This document shows positions 10,841-21,000 of a stretch of DNA of 26,661 nucleotides, in pieces. The notes under the pieces are model-generated. The model was not told the origin of the DNA. It saw only the letters and a list, made by a program, of their open reading frames with translations, and ran no database searches. This DNA comes from Saksenaea vasiformis B4078 (lineage: Eukaryota > Mucoromycota > Mucoromycetes > Mucorales > Saksenaeaceae). The stretch lies in assembly GCA_000697055.1 (NCBI GenBank), contig JNDT01001708.1:1-26661 (forward strand), given 5' to 3'. The stretch's first letter is position 1, and the number at the start of each line of letters is the position of its first letter. A program made the translations under genes and the position numbers.

Positions 10841-10844
10841 AGGT

Positions 10845-13148
10845 CTACTCTAAAATCTTCAGCCATGACTGAACAAGCATACTCTGTAGCAATGTCTCTG
10901 GCTTCATCTTGTTACATTGAAAGGGTATAAAAAATTTGGCTCATGAGAAACAATGCTCAGAAGGTGCTGATGATGCTGGAATGGACAAGTACTTGCAAGC
11001 CATATTTGTGAGCTGGGGCCACTGACAGCTGCGGTTCTGCCAATACTCCAACACCACCATGTCCTCATCTGCAGGCGTTTCATTTACATATTCCATAAGT
11101 TGATCCTCATGGAGCCGACTTTGAAACAGATGAAAACCAGGTTTTTGTGCAGTGAGCAATTGTTGTGTGGTCCAGAAACCTTCCTCCCATGCTTCAGTAA
11201 TGCATGAAGTTGACAACGCAATCTACTCCTCTTCCCACTTCTGATCTTTCTACCAGTGAAATTTGGCACGTGGGTCCATGGCAGTTGCAATTGTGTAGAC
11301 TGGCCCATCCATATGTGCATAATATTGTTAGAGCTTTTGCTGTGCCATTTCCATTGCATACAATAGCTTTGGATATCTCTATTCAAAGATATTGGTTAGA
11401 CTGATATTGTATATGGTACTTGCTCTTACCAAGCCATCATTTTCATGATATGCTTCTAGGTAGTCAAGAAGCACATTGTATCCAATGATGGTACTCAAAA
11501 GGAATGGATATTTATTACCTGAGAGGAGATTCGTGAGTTGGGCAAATAGCTCCAAGACTGTGTGAAGCTGCTGGAGGACTTGCCATTCACTTTCATTCAG
11601 GATATACGCCTCCAGTTCTGGGATACCACCACATGCCATGTTGTAACTATGGCACATTTCAAGACCTCAAGCTATCATTGCATATGTGGAATTCCAGCGA
11701 GTTCTGACATCAAGGACAAGTTCTTTCAGTCATTGCTTACTTTTATCAGTTTCAGTCGGCATGGTAGTTTTTTGGATCACTTTGCAACAATTACGGTAAT
11801 GTTCCAGCCATTGAGGCAAAGAACAGATCTTGTTGACACCTGTGCAGAAGCAATGCAATATTGCTCCTGAACAAAACGTAAGTATGTCAAGATATTAACT
11901 CGATTTCATACTACTTACTAGGGTGGTTTCTTTGACAATTGTCCACCTCAGTCTCATCCACCTCATAGGATTCGTCGCTTGGGGCTGCAGCATTAATACC
12001 ATCCTGGAGCATCACCTGGACCATGAGGTTCATTACATGTGCAATGCATGGAATATGGTTGAATTTAGCACTGAACACTTCCAGTGACAGTGCTTCTTCA
12101 ATGCAACAAGCCATGGCAACCATATTCGAGGCGTTGTCCATGGTGATATAAAACTCTTTACTTGAGAGTTGCATGCCCTCAAGCAAGTTGACAAAAACAG
12201 CTGCCATGTTTTTTGCAGTGTGAGGACCAGATAGCAGCTCGAAACCAATGGTTACTGATCTTTGTTTCCAGGTTTCATTGATCCAGTGTGCTGTAATGCC
12301 AAGAAACGCATCTCTCCATTCACTAGTCCAAGCATCGAGCATATAGGAGATGTAAGGCTGTTTCTGGAGTAAATTTGCAATTTGGGAGTGGTAGAGATGA
12401 TATACCTGTGCAAGATCATGACTCACAGTTCTTGAACTTGGGAGTAGAACCTGGGAATCACTAGGCGCAGACTGGGCAAGGTTGAGCAGTTTTTAAAAAT
12501 CAGCATTTTTGACAATGGTGAATGGCAAGGATGACAAGACTACATAGTTGAGGAGAGCCTGTCGAAATGCATCTTGAGAGAACTGCACCTTCTTCAACTG
12601 GTTGGAAACCACAAAGTTATCCATGATCAGGTTTGTAGCAGAGTGCACATTGGACTTCTTCATTGTTTCATCCAGCTTGTGCGCCTTCTTCAAATGGTTG
12701 ATGATGTTACTTGTGGTGGAGCCAATTTTCTTGTACTTGAGACCACAGACACAACCTGAAGATAACGGGTACTGGCAGTAGAAATAATTGGTGCCAGTCA
12801 AAGGATCCTTCTGTACTTCTATCCAGTCGTTATCATAGACCCAACTCATTTTTGACTTCGAATGCTTCACCATTCTACCAGTGGAATCAGAGGACCTAAT
12901 AGCCTGGCTGCTGTCATCAAATGATTCGCCATCAGGAAAATCATCATCCTGGAACATCAAAATGTCAGAACGCGAGTGGATCATCACAGGGATTGAGGAA
13001 CTGCAGGAGAAGTCCATTGAGTGTTCCTAGTTATATCCATTAGATAACAGTTACAATTACTTACTAATGCACTTACAGGAGTATCTTCTGGCAGAAATTT
13101 GGCAGGACGCTTTTGTGCAGAGGCAGAGGATTCAGGTATGTCAGACAT
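10845..13148 (-). pseudogene. hAT transposase (BED zinc finger, DDE core, hATC dimerisation domain), decayed
   Basis: Cut-and-paste transposase acting in the nucleus. I infer three exons: 13148-13077 from ATG (MSDIPE), intron 13027-13076 (GTAAGT...CTAG), exon 13026-11929, intron 11867-11928 (GTAAGT...TTCAG), exon 11866-10845. All junctions keep frame. A BED-type finger lies at ~12770-12680 (Cys pair, then HLKKAH). The core includes YMLDAWTS and DNASNMV. The C-terminal hATC region near 11030-10850 has YWQN, CKYLSIPASSAPSE and KPETL. Stops in frame: TAA 12493-12495; two TGA around 11700-11760, the second in the DVRTRWNST region; TAG at 11379; further TAA/TAG between 11210 and 11340; TGA at 10941. 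Several TGA stand where Arg fits. The terminal stop is TAG 10845-10847. Confidence 0.85.
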
Positions 13149-14306
13149 GATCAAAATATTGTAGTAAATAAACAAGATGACTTTCCTGGCCGTGATTTAT
13201 CCATGCTATTTATACTTCAGAGAAATCAACAATCTGTTGATGCTGTTGCGTGATATTCCTTAGATCTACTGGTAATTGTGCAATGATATAAGATGAGCAT
13301 GTCATATATGCTCACAAAGCAGAGATCATTGATCTATCAGAAAGGACTACTATTATGTAATCGATGTTGATCTGTCATTGTTCTCGCATAAAATCACGTA
13401 ATAGCATCTTTTTGAAAGACATAATTTATGATCAGCCAATCAAATCATTCACGGCAGATACTGGGAAGACGTCATTATCTTTGTAGATCGATTGATGAAT
13501 ATTTACCTGATGTGCACGCTATGATAGCACAAAAAAAAAGATGCAACTGTTATGAGTTTAATAAAACAGTTACTATACATGTAGTACAGAAGCAGAGGCA
13601 GACGTTTCTAAAAAGGTACTGATTGTGTTATTATTTTGCAGTCACCATCAGCCTCAGTAGGCCTCACATTATCTAAACTCTCGCAGTTCACTCAACCATC
13701 TTGCTGGGAATTACATCAATCATAGACTTCTTTTCTGCATTGCACAATTAACAGCTCTTTTATCATTAAAAAACATACATATGGACACAAACATCTCTTT
13801 GACTTTTAGCATTGCACATTTTCAAAATAAATACAAATGTTACCTTTACTTCTTTTTATTTCTTTTTTTTTTGAATCTCTTATCAAATGCTTATGCTAAA
13901 TGTTACCATTGCTACACCTTGTAATATTTCGACTAATTACTAATTCATTGCATGCAACATCATCTTAGTCATTAGAGCAGAAAGAGGATCTTCTCTATTT
14001 TATTTTCTTTCTTTCTTTCTTTCTTTCCTTTGTTCGTTTTTTAAGTGAAACATCAAGGAAGGCAACGAACTTATATTTTTCATAACTATGCTTCCATTGC
14101 AGTTTTTTTTGACATTACAGAAAGAGTCATGTTAACAATTAGTAAGCTAATTGCTCTCAAGTGAATATTTGAATATTATTAACAGTGATTTGAATATACT
14201 TACAAATATTCATTACTGATTTGAATACTAAAAAACATATTCATATTCATTCAAATATGAATATGTATGAACGAATATGAATATTCAAATATTTTGCTGA
14301 CCCCTA

Positions 14307-14314
14307 CATGTAAA
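14307..14314. repeat. hAT target-site duplication, right copy
   Basis: CATGTAAA, identical to 10286-10293. It directly abuts the right terminal inverted repeat. Confidence 0.9.
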
Positions 14315-14391
14315 GCATTGGGAATCCAGGATCAATGGGCTTCTAAATTTTTACTTTGAAAATATGAAGCAGTTACAGAGGTAATATGATA
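14307..14391 (+). pseudogene. Continuation of the MULE-OTU gene after the hAT insertion
   Basis: If the hAT element and one copy of the 8-bp duplication are ignored, the frame that ends at HHHACK on the left continues here as ALGIQDQWASKFLL, with one TGA, to about VTE and a GTAATA. This shows that the hAT inserted inside the coding sequence. What follows to 14962 has no recognisable coding sequence. Confidence 0.6.
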
Positions 14392-14962
14392 TTTTGAAGG
14401 CTCAGTACTGATAAAGACAATCAGATGGCATTGCTCAATTTCTTTTTTTTTCTTCTCTTTACATTATTGCTTTTTCTTATATTTTATTTCTACATCCTTT
14501 GTTTTCTGTCATATTTATTCAATTTTCTAAAGAAAAATGATCTCTATATATCTAACATTAACTTTGTTCTGCAAAAACTAAATTTATAATAATGATCATT
14601 AACCTCATTTTAGCTGCATTCTACTATTTTTTTTTTGCTTATGCTGGATTATCTGAAATTCCTTAATTAAGAACACTAGTATAAATGGTACATTGAGGCT
14701 CTCAGGCACTTTTGACACACTCAGGGTATCTGACATGTGACCCTCACATAAGTCAGTGTGTCCAAGAGGACTATTGCTGGTGTGTCTGAAGGAAATCTCA
14801 TTTTTACAAGTCAGAAAAATACTGTTTATACAAAAAAAAAGTTGCAAGAATAATCTCTGTTAACTTCTAGTAAATCACTCCATTAATCTCTCATCTGTTT
14901 CATAACAACAGCAATTAACAAACAACAATCTCTGATGCAGGCACACAGGTAATGGAACTATA
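14392..14962. other. Non-coding stretch between MULE-OTU tail and Tc1 transposase
   Basis: T-rich and AT-rich sequence without a recognisable protein. It contains an inverted repeat, GACACACT (14714-14721) with AGTGTGTC (14755-14762), and a shorter AGGGT/ACCCT pair inside it. The left end of the Tc1 element must lie here (possibly near 14819), but I could not fix it. Confidence 0.5.
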
Positions 14963-15982
14963 TTAGAATCTTGTATAGCTACTCCTTGCTTTAAATATGG
15001 CATGAATGCATTTCAGCATCGAGTCAATATACTTCAAACACAATTGAAGATCTATGTGATACCATTCATAGGATACACGTTTCCATAGATCATCAACTGA
15101 TGTAGGTGGTGCCTTGTAATTCTTGTAAATCCAATGCTTTAGCAATGCCCACATGTGCTCAATTGGATTTAAATCAGGTGAGTATGAAGGCCAATCAAGC
15201 ACACGCACCTTGTTATCTTGGAACCATTGTTTTGCATGACGGGAGGTATGTTTCAGATCATTATCTTGCTGAAAGATAACATCCTTTTTATCTAGGTTGT
15301 AGCTGTGCAACGTCTTCAAAAAGTCATCACTGAGAATTTTACAGTACAACTCTGCATCTAGACTACCATCAATCTTTGTAATATATCCAACGCCTTTTGC
15401 TGTTATGCAACTCCACAACATTAGACTGCCGCCACCTCCTTTGTAGACTGAAACAACATTATGATCTTGCAAAGCGCTGCCTTTTTTCATCCACGTCCAT
15501 TTCAGGCCATCAGATCCAAGTCATACAACTTTTGTTTCATCAGAAAAAATGACTTTTCTCCAATCATCAACAGTCTAATAAAGGTAATGACATGCAAATT
15601 GAAACCACTGAAGTTTGCATCCAGGTACCTTCAATGGCAACTTCTTTGGTTTAGGACATGCACTAAAACTACGCTTTTTCAAGAGGTTGCAAATAGTTTG
15701 AGTCGACATGGTTTTGCCATGAGCAGCAAGATCTTGAGCTGCATGCATGGCATTGTGGTACTCGCCTTTTGCAATTCAATGTACAATGAGTCTAGATTCC
15801 ATCTCATTGAATGATTGCAGACGTCCTGCTATATTCTTTTCTGGAGCGTTCTTGATTTTCTTTTGACATTTTGAAACGACACCAACACTTATGGAAAGAT
15901 GCTTAGCAATCTTTTGGACAGAAAGTCGTTAGAAAGTAAGAGCTTTAATGTTGTCTTGTGTTTCTTCTGAAAGTCTTGCCAT
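14963..15982 (-). pseudogene. Tc1/mariner transposase (DD34E), four in-frame stops
   Basis: From ATG at 15982 (MARLSEET) to TAA at 14963-14965 the frame holds 339 codons, the normal Tc1 transposase length, with no frameshift. The N terminus has a helix-turn-helix region (RLSVQKIAKHLSISVGVVSK). Catalytic residues are visible: Asp in IFSDET, Asp in FQQDND and Glu in LNPIEHMW, with 34 residues between the second and third (DD34E). In-frame stops are TAA and TGA in the N-terminal part and TAG and TGA around the first catalytic Asp. Both TGA fit former Arg codons; the TAG precedes TVDDW where Trp is plausible. The catalytic core from 15490 to the end is uninterrupted. Confidence 0.9.
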
Positions 15983-16320
15983 TGCAATGGTGAATGTAGA
16001 ATGAGTAAAGAGAAAAAAAATTGCTTAAAAATAGAAAATAGTATTTTATTTGTAGTGTTCAATAACAAAAATAGTAAAGGTACCTAGTGTTTTAGTTCTA
16101 ATAATGCACTTAATATAATTGCACTTTAAAAAAAACATGTGTCTATTGCTAATAACTTTGGATCTATTTATTGTACAAACATCTATTATATATCATTGAA
16201 AAGTGCTTTTAAAGAGCTATTCAGTAGTAGTTGATAGAAAAATATTGAATCAGAAAAGTGAGAAGAAAAAAGAAAAAACTAAAATACTTTAAAAATCATA
16301 AACAATTTTTTGAGTCACTG
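14963..16320 (-). mobile_element. Tc1/mariner transposon (right end defined, left end not)
   Basis: The right end reads, on the - strand, CAGTGACTCAAAAAATTG beginning at 16320. It is preceded by TA (16321-16322), as expected for a Tc1 inverted repeat at a TA target. No matching inverted copy is obvious beyond the transposase stop, so the left limit given is only the end of the coding region. The element appears to have landed inside the Plavaka-like sequence to its right. Confidence 0.75.
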
Positions 16321-16335
16321 TATATCAATAAATTT

Positions 16336-17065
16336 CAGCAGTTTTACAGAAGCAAGCTCTTGCAGAGAATGATACATGTTGTTATACTCAATTTTGATCC
16401 ATCTGTTGTATATGGGTAAGTTAATTGGGACAGTAGATGGATAGAATCCTTTGAGACTGTTGGATGTCTTTATTTCAGTTAGATTGTCTGCCTATTTATA
16501 TGATTCAGTCTTTTAGTGGAAATAAGAATTAGTAAACATTCTTCTTGGTATTAGGTGTGGATTATAGAGTGGATCAATTACTGTGATGACACAGTGCTAC
16601 CTTGTTGTACTGAACTTGGTGATAAGTCTAAGTTATAGATGATAAGGTTCAGTTGGTATTCCAGTGGAGAAGTTTACTGTATAAGGAAACATGATTAATC
16701 CCCGATCTTTCTTGTTATAAAATACAATTCTATAGGATGGGCATTACAATGATCAACATATACCACACTATCTATCCAGTAAGTAATTGGTCAATATAGC
16801 AAGCAAATTAATATAAACCTCATATATTTCACAGATATAAAAACTACAACATGTTTCGATTGGGAATCACGCCTGGTCTCAGCAGTCCAAAGAATATCTG
16901 GACGTTCCTTGAACTAATGCTATGAGAACTCAAGCAATTGCAGAATGGTGGCATTACAGTAAAAAGAGTAGATGGTAGTAAATTCACAGCCAAGGTATAC
17001 TTGCTTCTTGTGACCAGTGATATTTCTGCTGCAGCCAGTCTCTGCAACCATGCTAGTTTTTCTTC
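16336..17065 (+). pseudogene. Plavaka/CACTA-like transposase fragment, N-terminal side, cut by LTR
   Basis: Pieces of a tnp2/Plavaka-like transposase can be read on +. An exon at ~16339-16415 encodes RMIHVVILNFDPSVVYG and runs to GTAAGT. A small exon near 16737-16782 encodes HYNDQHIPHYLS and ends at GTAAGT. After an intron ending TTTCACAG, a longer exon from ~16839 encodes MFRLGITPGLSSPKN and ends in VYLLLVTSDISAAASLCNHA, where it meets the LTR at 17066. One TGA interrupts the exon. The last motif is characteristic of the region before the Cys-rich part of these transposases. Sequence between the exons is intronic or too decayed to read. Family assignment is by motif memory. Confidence 0.55.
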
Positions 17066-17898
17066 TGAAGAATTAGTAAGAGGAGAAACAATAAGAAAAT
17101 ACTTTGAGACTCTTGGTAGAGGTTTATTCAGAAGTAAAGATGATGATTACAGATGTCTATCAGCATTATTTATACTGTTCAAATGCTTATTGAGTATCTT
17201 AGTAATCAGAGGACGCATAAGCTCTGAGTAATCATCATGGATCAATGATGATCCATGATTATTAATGTCAAGTCAGAGAGCTGTCATCTAGCTGAGTCTG
17301 AATAACAATCTCATTTGTGAAATTTGATTAATTGAGAGATGGATAACAACAGAAATATGTTGAGACTCTTAGATGATTGTTTATTATTGTTTTACAGGGA
17401 GCTTTTATAGTAGTGGCAGTGTTTTTGAGAAATAAAAATTTTACAATGATGAACCAATGATCGATGTTAAAGAGGTTTCAGATACAATTGAGTATTAGAC
17501 CCTGATATGATTTGTACTTCAGCTTAATCATTATTTATCTGATTTCTCATCTGTAAGGTTTATCTGTAGATGTCGTAATATGATTTAGTCATTCTGTATG
17601 TAGAATATGACACCATTGTTCAGGGACAGAAACGTCTGACTAATCACTGTGTCTATGCTAAGATCGTAATCATCATAATTGTCTTATTACACTAATCAAA
17701 AGATAGGAGATGTCGGAGGGTACCTTAAGATCATGACAGAATTCTATTATCTTCAGATTGTAGCTATCCATTGTTAGATATCTGAATAGATCAGGTTTAT
17801 CTGTAGATGAAGTGCTAATGATATGAAAAACTCAATAAAGATCGTTTAGACTTAGTGGATAAAATATGTATAATGATAATGATATGTCAAATATGACA
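17066..17898 (-). repeat. 3' LTR of element 2 (833 bp, with ~300 bp absent from the other LTR)
   Basis: Shares both ends and most of its sequence with 23019-23549. It carries an additional block of about 300 bp, roughly 17314-17612, that the 5' LTR lacks. A TATA box (17167-17174 on +, TATAAATA on -) and a 10-bp inverted repeat (17234-17243/17250-17259) are present in both LTRs. Confidence 0.9.
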
Positions 17899-17910
17899 TT
17901 ATTCCCCTCC
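17899..17910 (-). other. Polypurine tract of element 2
   Basis: GGAGGGGAATAA on - directly precedes the LTR start TGTCATATT, as required for plus-strand priming. Confidence 0.7.
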
Positions 17911-18041
17911 AGGTTAAAAACCAATGTGAAAAGATTAGTATTTTCTTAATCATTTGCTGCAAGGGTATATAGCAGTTCGAGTATGAGAAATGGTTTGGAA
18001 GTTACTGAAGTAGTAGCATTATCAGTAGTACTGGTGGTCTT

Positions 18042-21000
18042 TTACTTGGAGTGAGTATTGATGTTAGCTTTGCTGTGAAACTCATTTGCTGTAGTAGTTT
18101 TCATAGATTTAGAGGTAGTCTCTGTTTTTTCTCCAAGTCGTATCCAATATTGGTCAATGGTAGATGGGTCAGTAAATTTTTCAAGTGTTAACCAGCTGTT
18201 GTCTTCTTTGTTGTAACCTTTCCATCATACCAGGTATTTGCATTTTCCTGGTATATCTCTATGACTGATAATGGCTTGAACCTCATAAATCTCATTGGCA
18301 GATACAATGCTATCTTGCAAGATGAGTTTTAGTTCTGATGGTATATAATTACAAGCCATGAGAGTGTCAGTTTCATCTTAGAGGACGTATGAGCCTCCTT
18401 GTATATGGCGTAATACAGTGTAACGTCCTTCATAAACAGGAGTGAGTTTTCCAGAGCGCGTGGGAGTTTTTACCATGACGTGACTTCCTTCAGAAATATC
18501 AATCATAACGCGTTTGATATCAAACTTTTTATTTTCTGCTTGGTTATGCAGCTCTGTTCTTTCTTTGAGTGCAGAAAAAACGACATCAGCCATGTACTCA
18601 ATTCTTTCAATGAGTTTGTCATATGTTAATGGTTTTGATGGCATCACTGTAGCATTGCAGTAGTCCTTGAAGTCATTCAGTTTATGTATGAGCATAAGTG
18701 AGAAGGGTGGAGTATTCAGGCACTTGGAGACTCTATTGTTCAGCACTAATTGAATACTAGGTAGATAGTAGTCCCAGTCCTTTTTAGTACCTTGTACTTT
18801 TTTGCATATGACTTGAACAGCAGACTGTACCCAGTGCTTGGCGAGACCATTTGCTTGAGGATGATAGGGTGTAGTAAGGCGATGGTCAATACCAGTACTT
18901 TTGGTGAATTTTCGCATGAAACTGTTTTTGAATCCCATACCATTGTCTGATTGAATGATACGAGGTAAACCAAAGTCACAGAAGACTTGTACAAAAATTC
19001 TGACAAGTGTATCAGACTGTTTATTTGGTAAGGTGCATAGGATGCAGAAGCACGTGCAGACATTGACCATGATGAGCAAGTAGTAGTTACCATTGTCAGA
19101 TGTTTTAAATGGACCAGCTAAGTCTACAGCCCAATGGTTACCAGGGAGATATGCATAAATTGGATGAAGGGAATGATAGCCTTTATGAGCAATGTTGAAT
19201 TTTTGACAGTTGTGACATGATTTCACATATTCTACAACATCATGAAGCATGTTACTCCAGTGGATTCCTTTTGCATGTAGATGTCAAATGATGTATTCAG
19301 CACCTTCATGGCCACTGAACAGATGTAATTCTTCCAATAATTGTTTGCATTCCTCTGTTGGTAGAGTCATCATATCCTGGTATGTAGTTTTGGAGATTCT
19401 GAAAACATGTTGATTGTTGTCCTTGGACGTGTATTCAGGTACATTGAGTTTGGGATATAAATTATTAGATGGTTTGTATGCCGTTGTTGTAAACGAGAGA
19501 CTATATAACTAGAACTGAGTTAATAATTAAGATCCCGCTTCTGATAACTAAAGGGCAGAAGCCAGGGTAATGTTTTTAATTGTTCTTCTGAAGAATAAAG
19601 CTCAGTCTCACGTACTCTCATATCGCCTGACCTAAGCAAACAACACAGCTGTGTTAGCCCCCTCCAGCATGTTTTCTGGAGAAAACAAGCGTGAGAGACG
19701 ATCTGGGAGAATATTATCAATGCTGGATAGATGCACTATGGTAAATGTGTAATCCAGAATAGTATTGAACCAGTTGATCATCATAGGATTGGCGATTTTT
19801 TGTGTGTAGATGTAGGTCAAAGCCTTATGATCCATGTACAATGTGAAAAGATTGCCCCATAGATACTTGTAGAATTTGTGCAAGGCAAAGACAATAGCAA
19901 GCAGTTTCCATTTGGTTGTGCTATAATTTCATTCTGATTTAGATAGTGAATGTACCATGAAGCCAATGTGACAGATCTTATTATCAAGCATCTGGTAGAG
20001 AGCATACTAATTCCAAGGTTGGAGGCATCAGTAGCAATGTAGAAGGGCTGCGAGAGATCTGAATAGTGTAGCAGAGAATCAGTTAGCAGAATTTGCTTAA
20101 GCATGTTGAAGCATTTTGTATGCATAGGTATCCAGAGGTCTCTCAAGTAATTGGCGTTGCAGAGAGCATCTAAAGGGGCAGTAATGTGTGTCACCTTAGG
20201 TATGTGCTCGCAGAAGTAATTGATGACACCCAAAAAGTTTTGAATGTCTTTTCTGGTTTGAGGTAAGGGCCAATCTTGTACGTTGGTAAGCTTTTTTTTG
20301 TCCAAGGAAATGCCAGCAGCAGAGATGCAAAATTCTAATAAAAATACAGACTTTTGTGCAAAATGACATTTGAGTGAATTAAGAATGAGATTGACATTGG
20401 TGAGTTTTTGTATAGCAGTCTGCACGTGCATAAGATGATCAGTTATGTTGGCAGAGTATATGATGATGTCGTCTACAAATGTTTGCACATATGGCATGTC
20501 TTGGAAGATAAGAGCCATAACATGCTGAAATTTGGCAGATAGAGGTTTGAGACCAAAGGGGCATCCTTGAAACATGTATTGCAGACCATTATGAGTAAAG
20601 GTGGTCTTATGTTGGTCATCTTCATGGATCTGGAAGCAGTGAAATGCACTCTTGAGATCGAGTATGGTAAATACAGTAGATCCTTTAAGTGAATGGAAGA
20701 TGTCCCAAATTAATGGCAGAGGGTACTTGTCATCAGGTAGAAGGTGGTTAATATGGCGTGGATCAAGGCATGGTCTTTTGCCTGTTTTGTTACCATGAAC
20801 ATCTTTTTTATCTGCCAATGTCAATGGACTGTTCCAGGAAGTATTGACAGGTGCGCGTACAATGGTACCATCAGCTAGCCAAGTGGCGATGGCTTCATCA
20901 ACAACAGGTTGTAATTTGAATGGAATTGGATATTGTCATTGGTAGGTAGAAGCTCCCTCAGCTGTAGTAAGATGGACAATTGATTCAGGCACAGTGCAGA

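Larger units (their letters stand above)
10294..14306 (-). mobile_element. Complete hAT-family DNA transposon (4,013 bp) with 8-bp target duplication
   Basis: The ends are short imperfect inverted repeats: TAGAGATTGGCA at the left and, read inwards on the other strand, TAGGGGTCAGCA at the right. An identical 8-bp CATGTAAA flanks both sides (10286-10293 and 14307-14314), exactly the hAT target-site length. Just inside both ends lie AT-rich subterminal motifs, including a 20-bp inverted match at 10349-10368 and 14267-14286 and several ATATTCAAATATT-like copies. These are typical of hAT transposase binding regions. One decayed transposase gene lies inside on the - strand. The segment between its ATG (13148) and the right end is non-coding. 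Confidence 0.9.

Noticed and set aside
10565..10866. Lys-rich frame on + and Phe-rich frame on - as genes
   Set aside because: Both are translations of the purine-rich simple repeat in the hAT flank.
13428..13622. 64-codon + strand frame in the hAT right part
   Set aside because: Short, no motif, opposite strand to the transposase and within its non-coding flank.
14605..14847. 80-codon - strand frame before the Tc1 element
   Set aside because: No recognisable motif, rests on T-rich DNA and overlaps an inverted repeat; chance frame.
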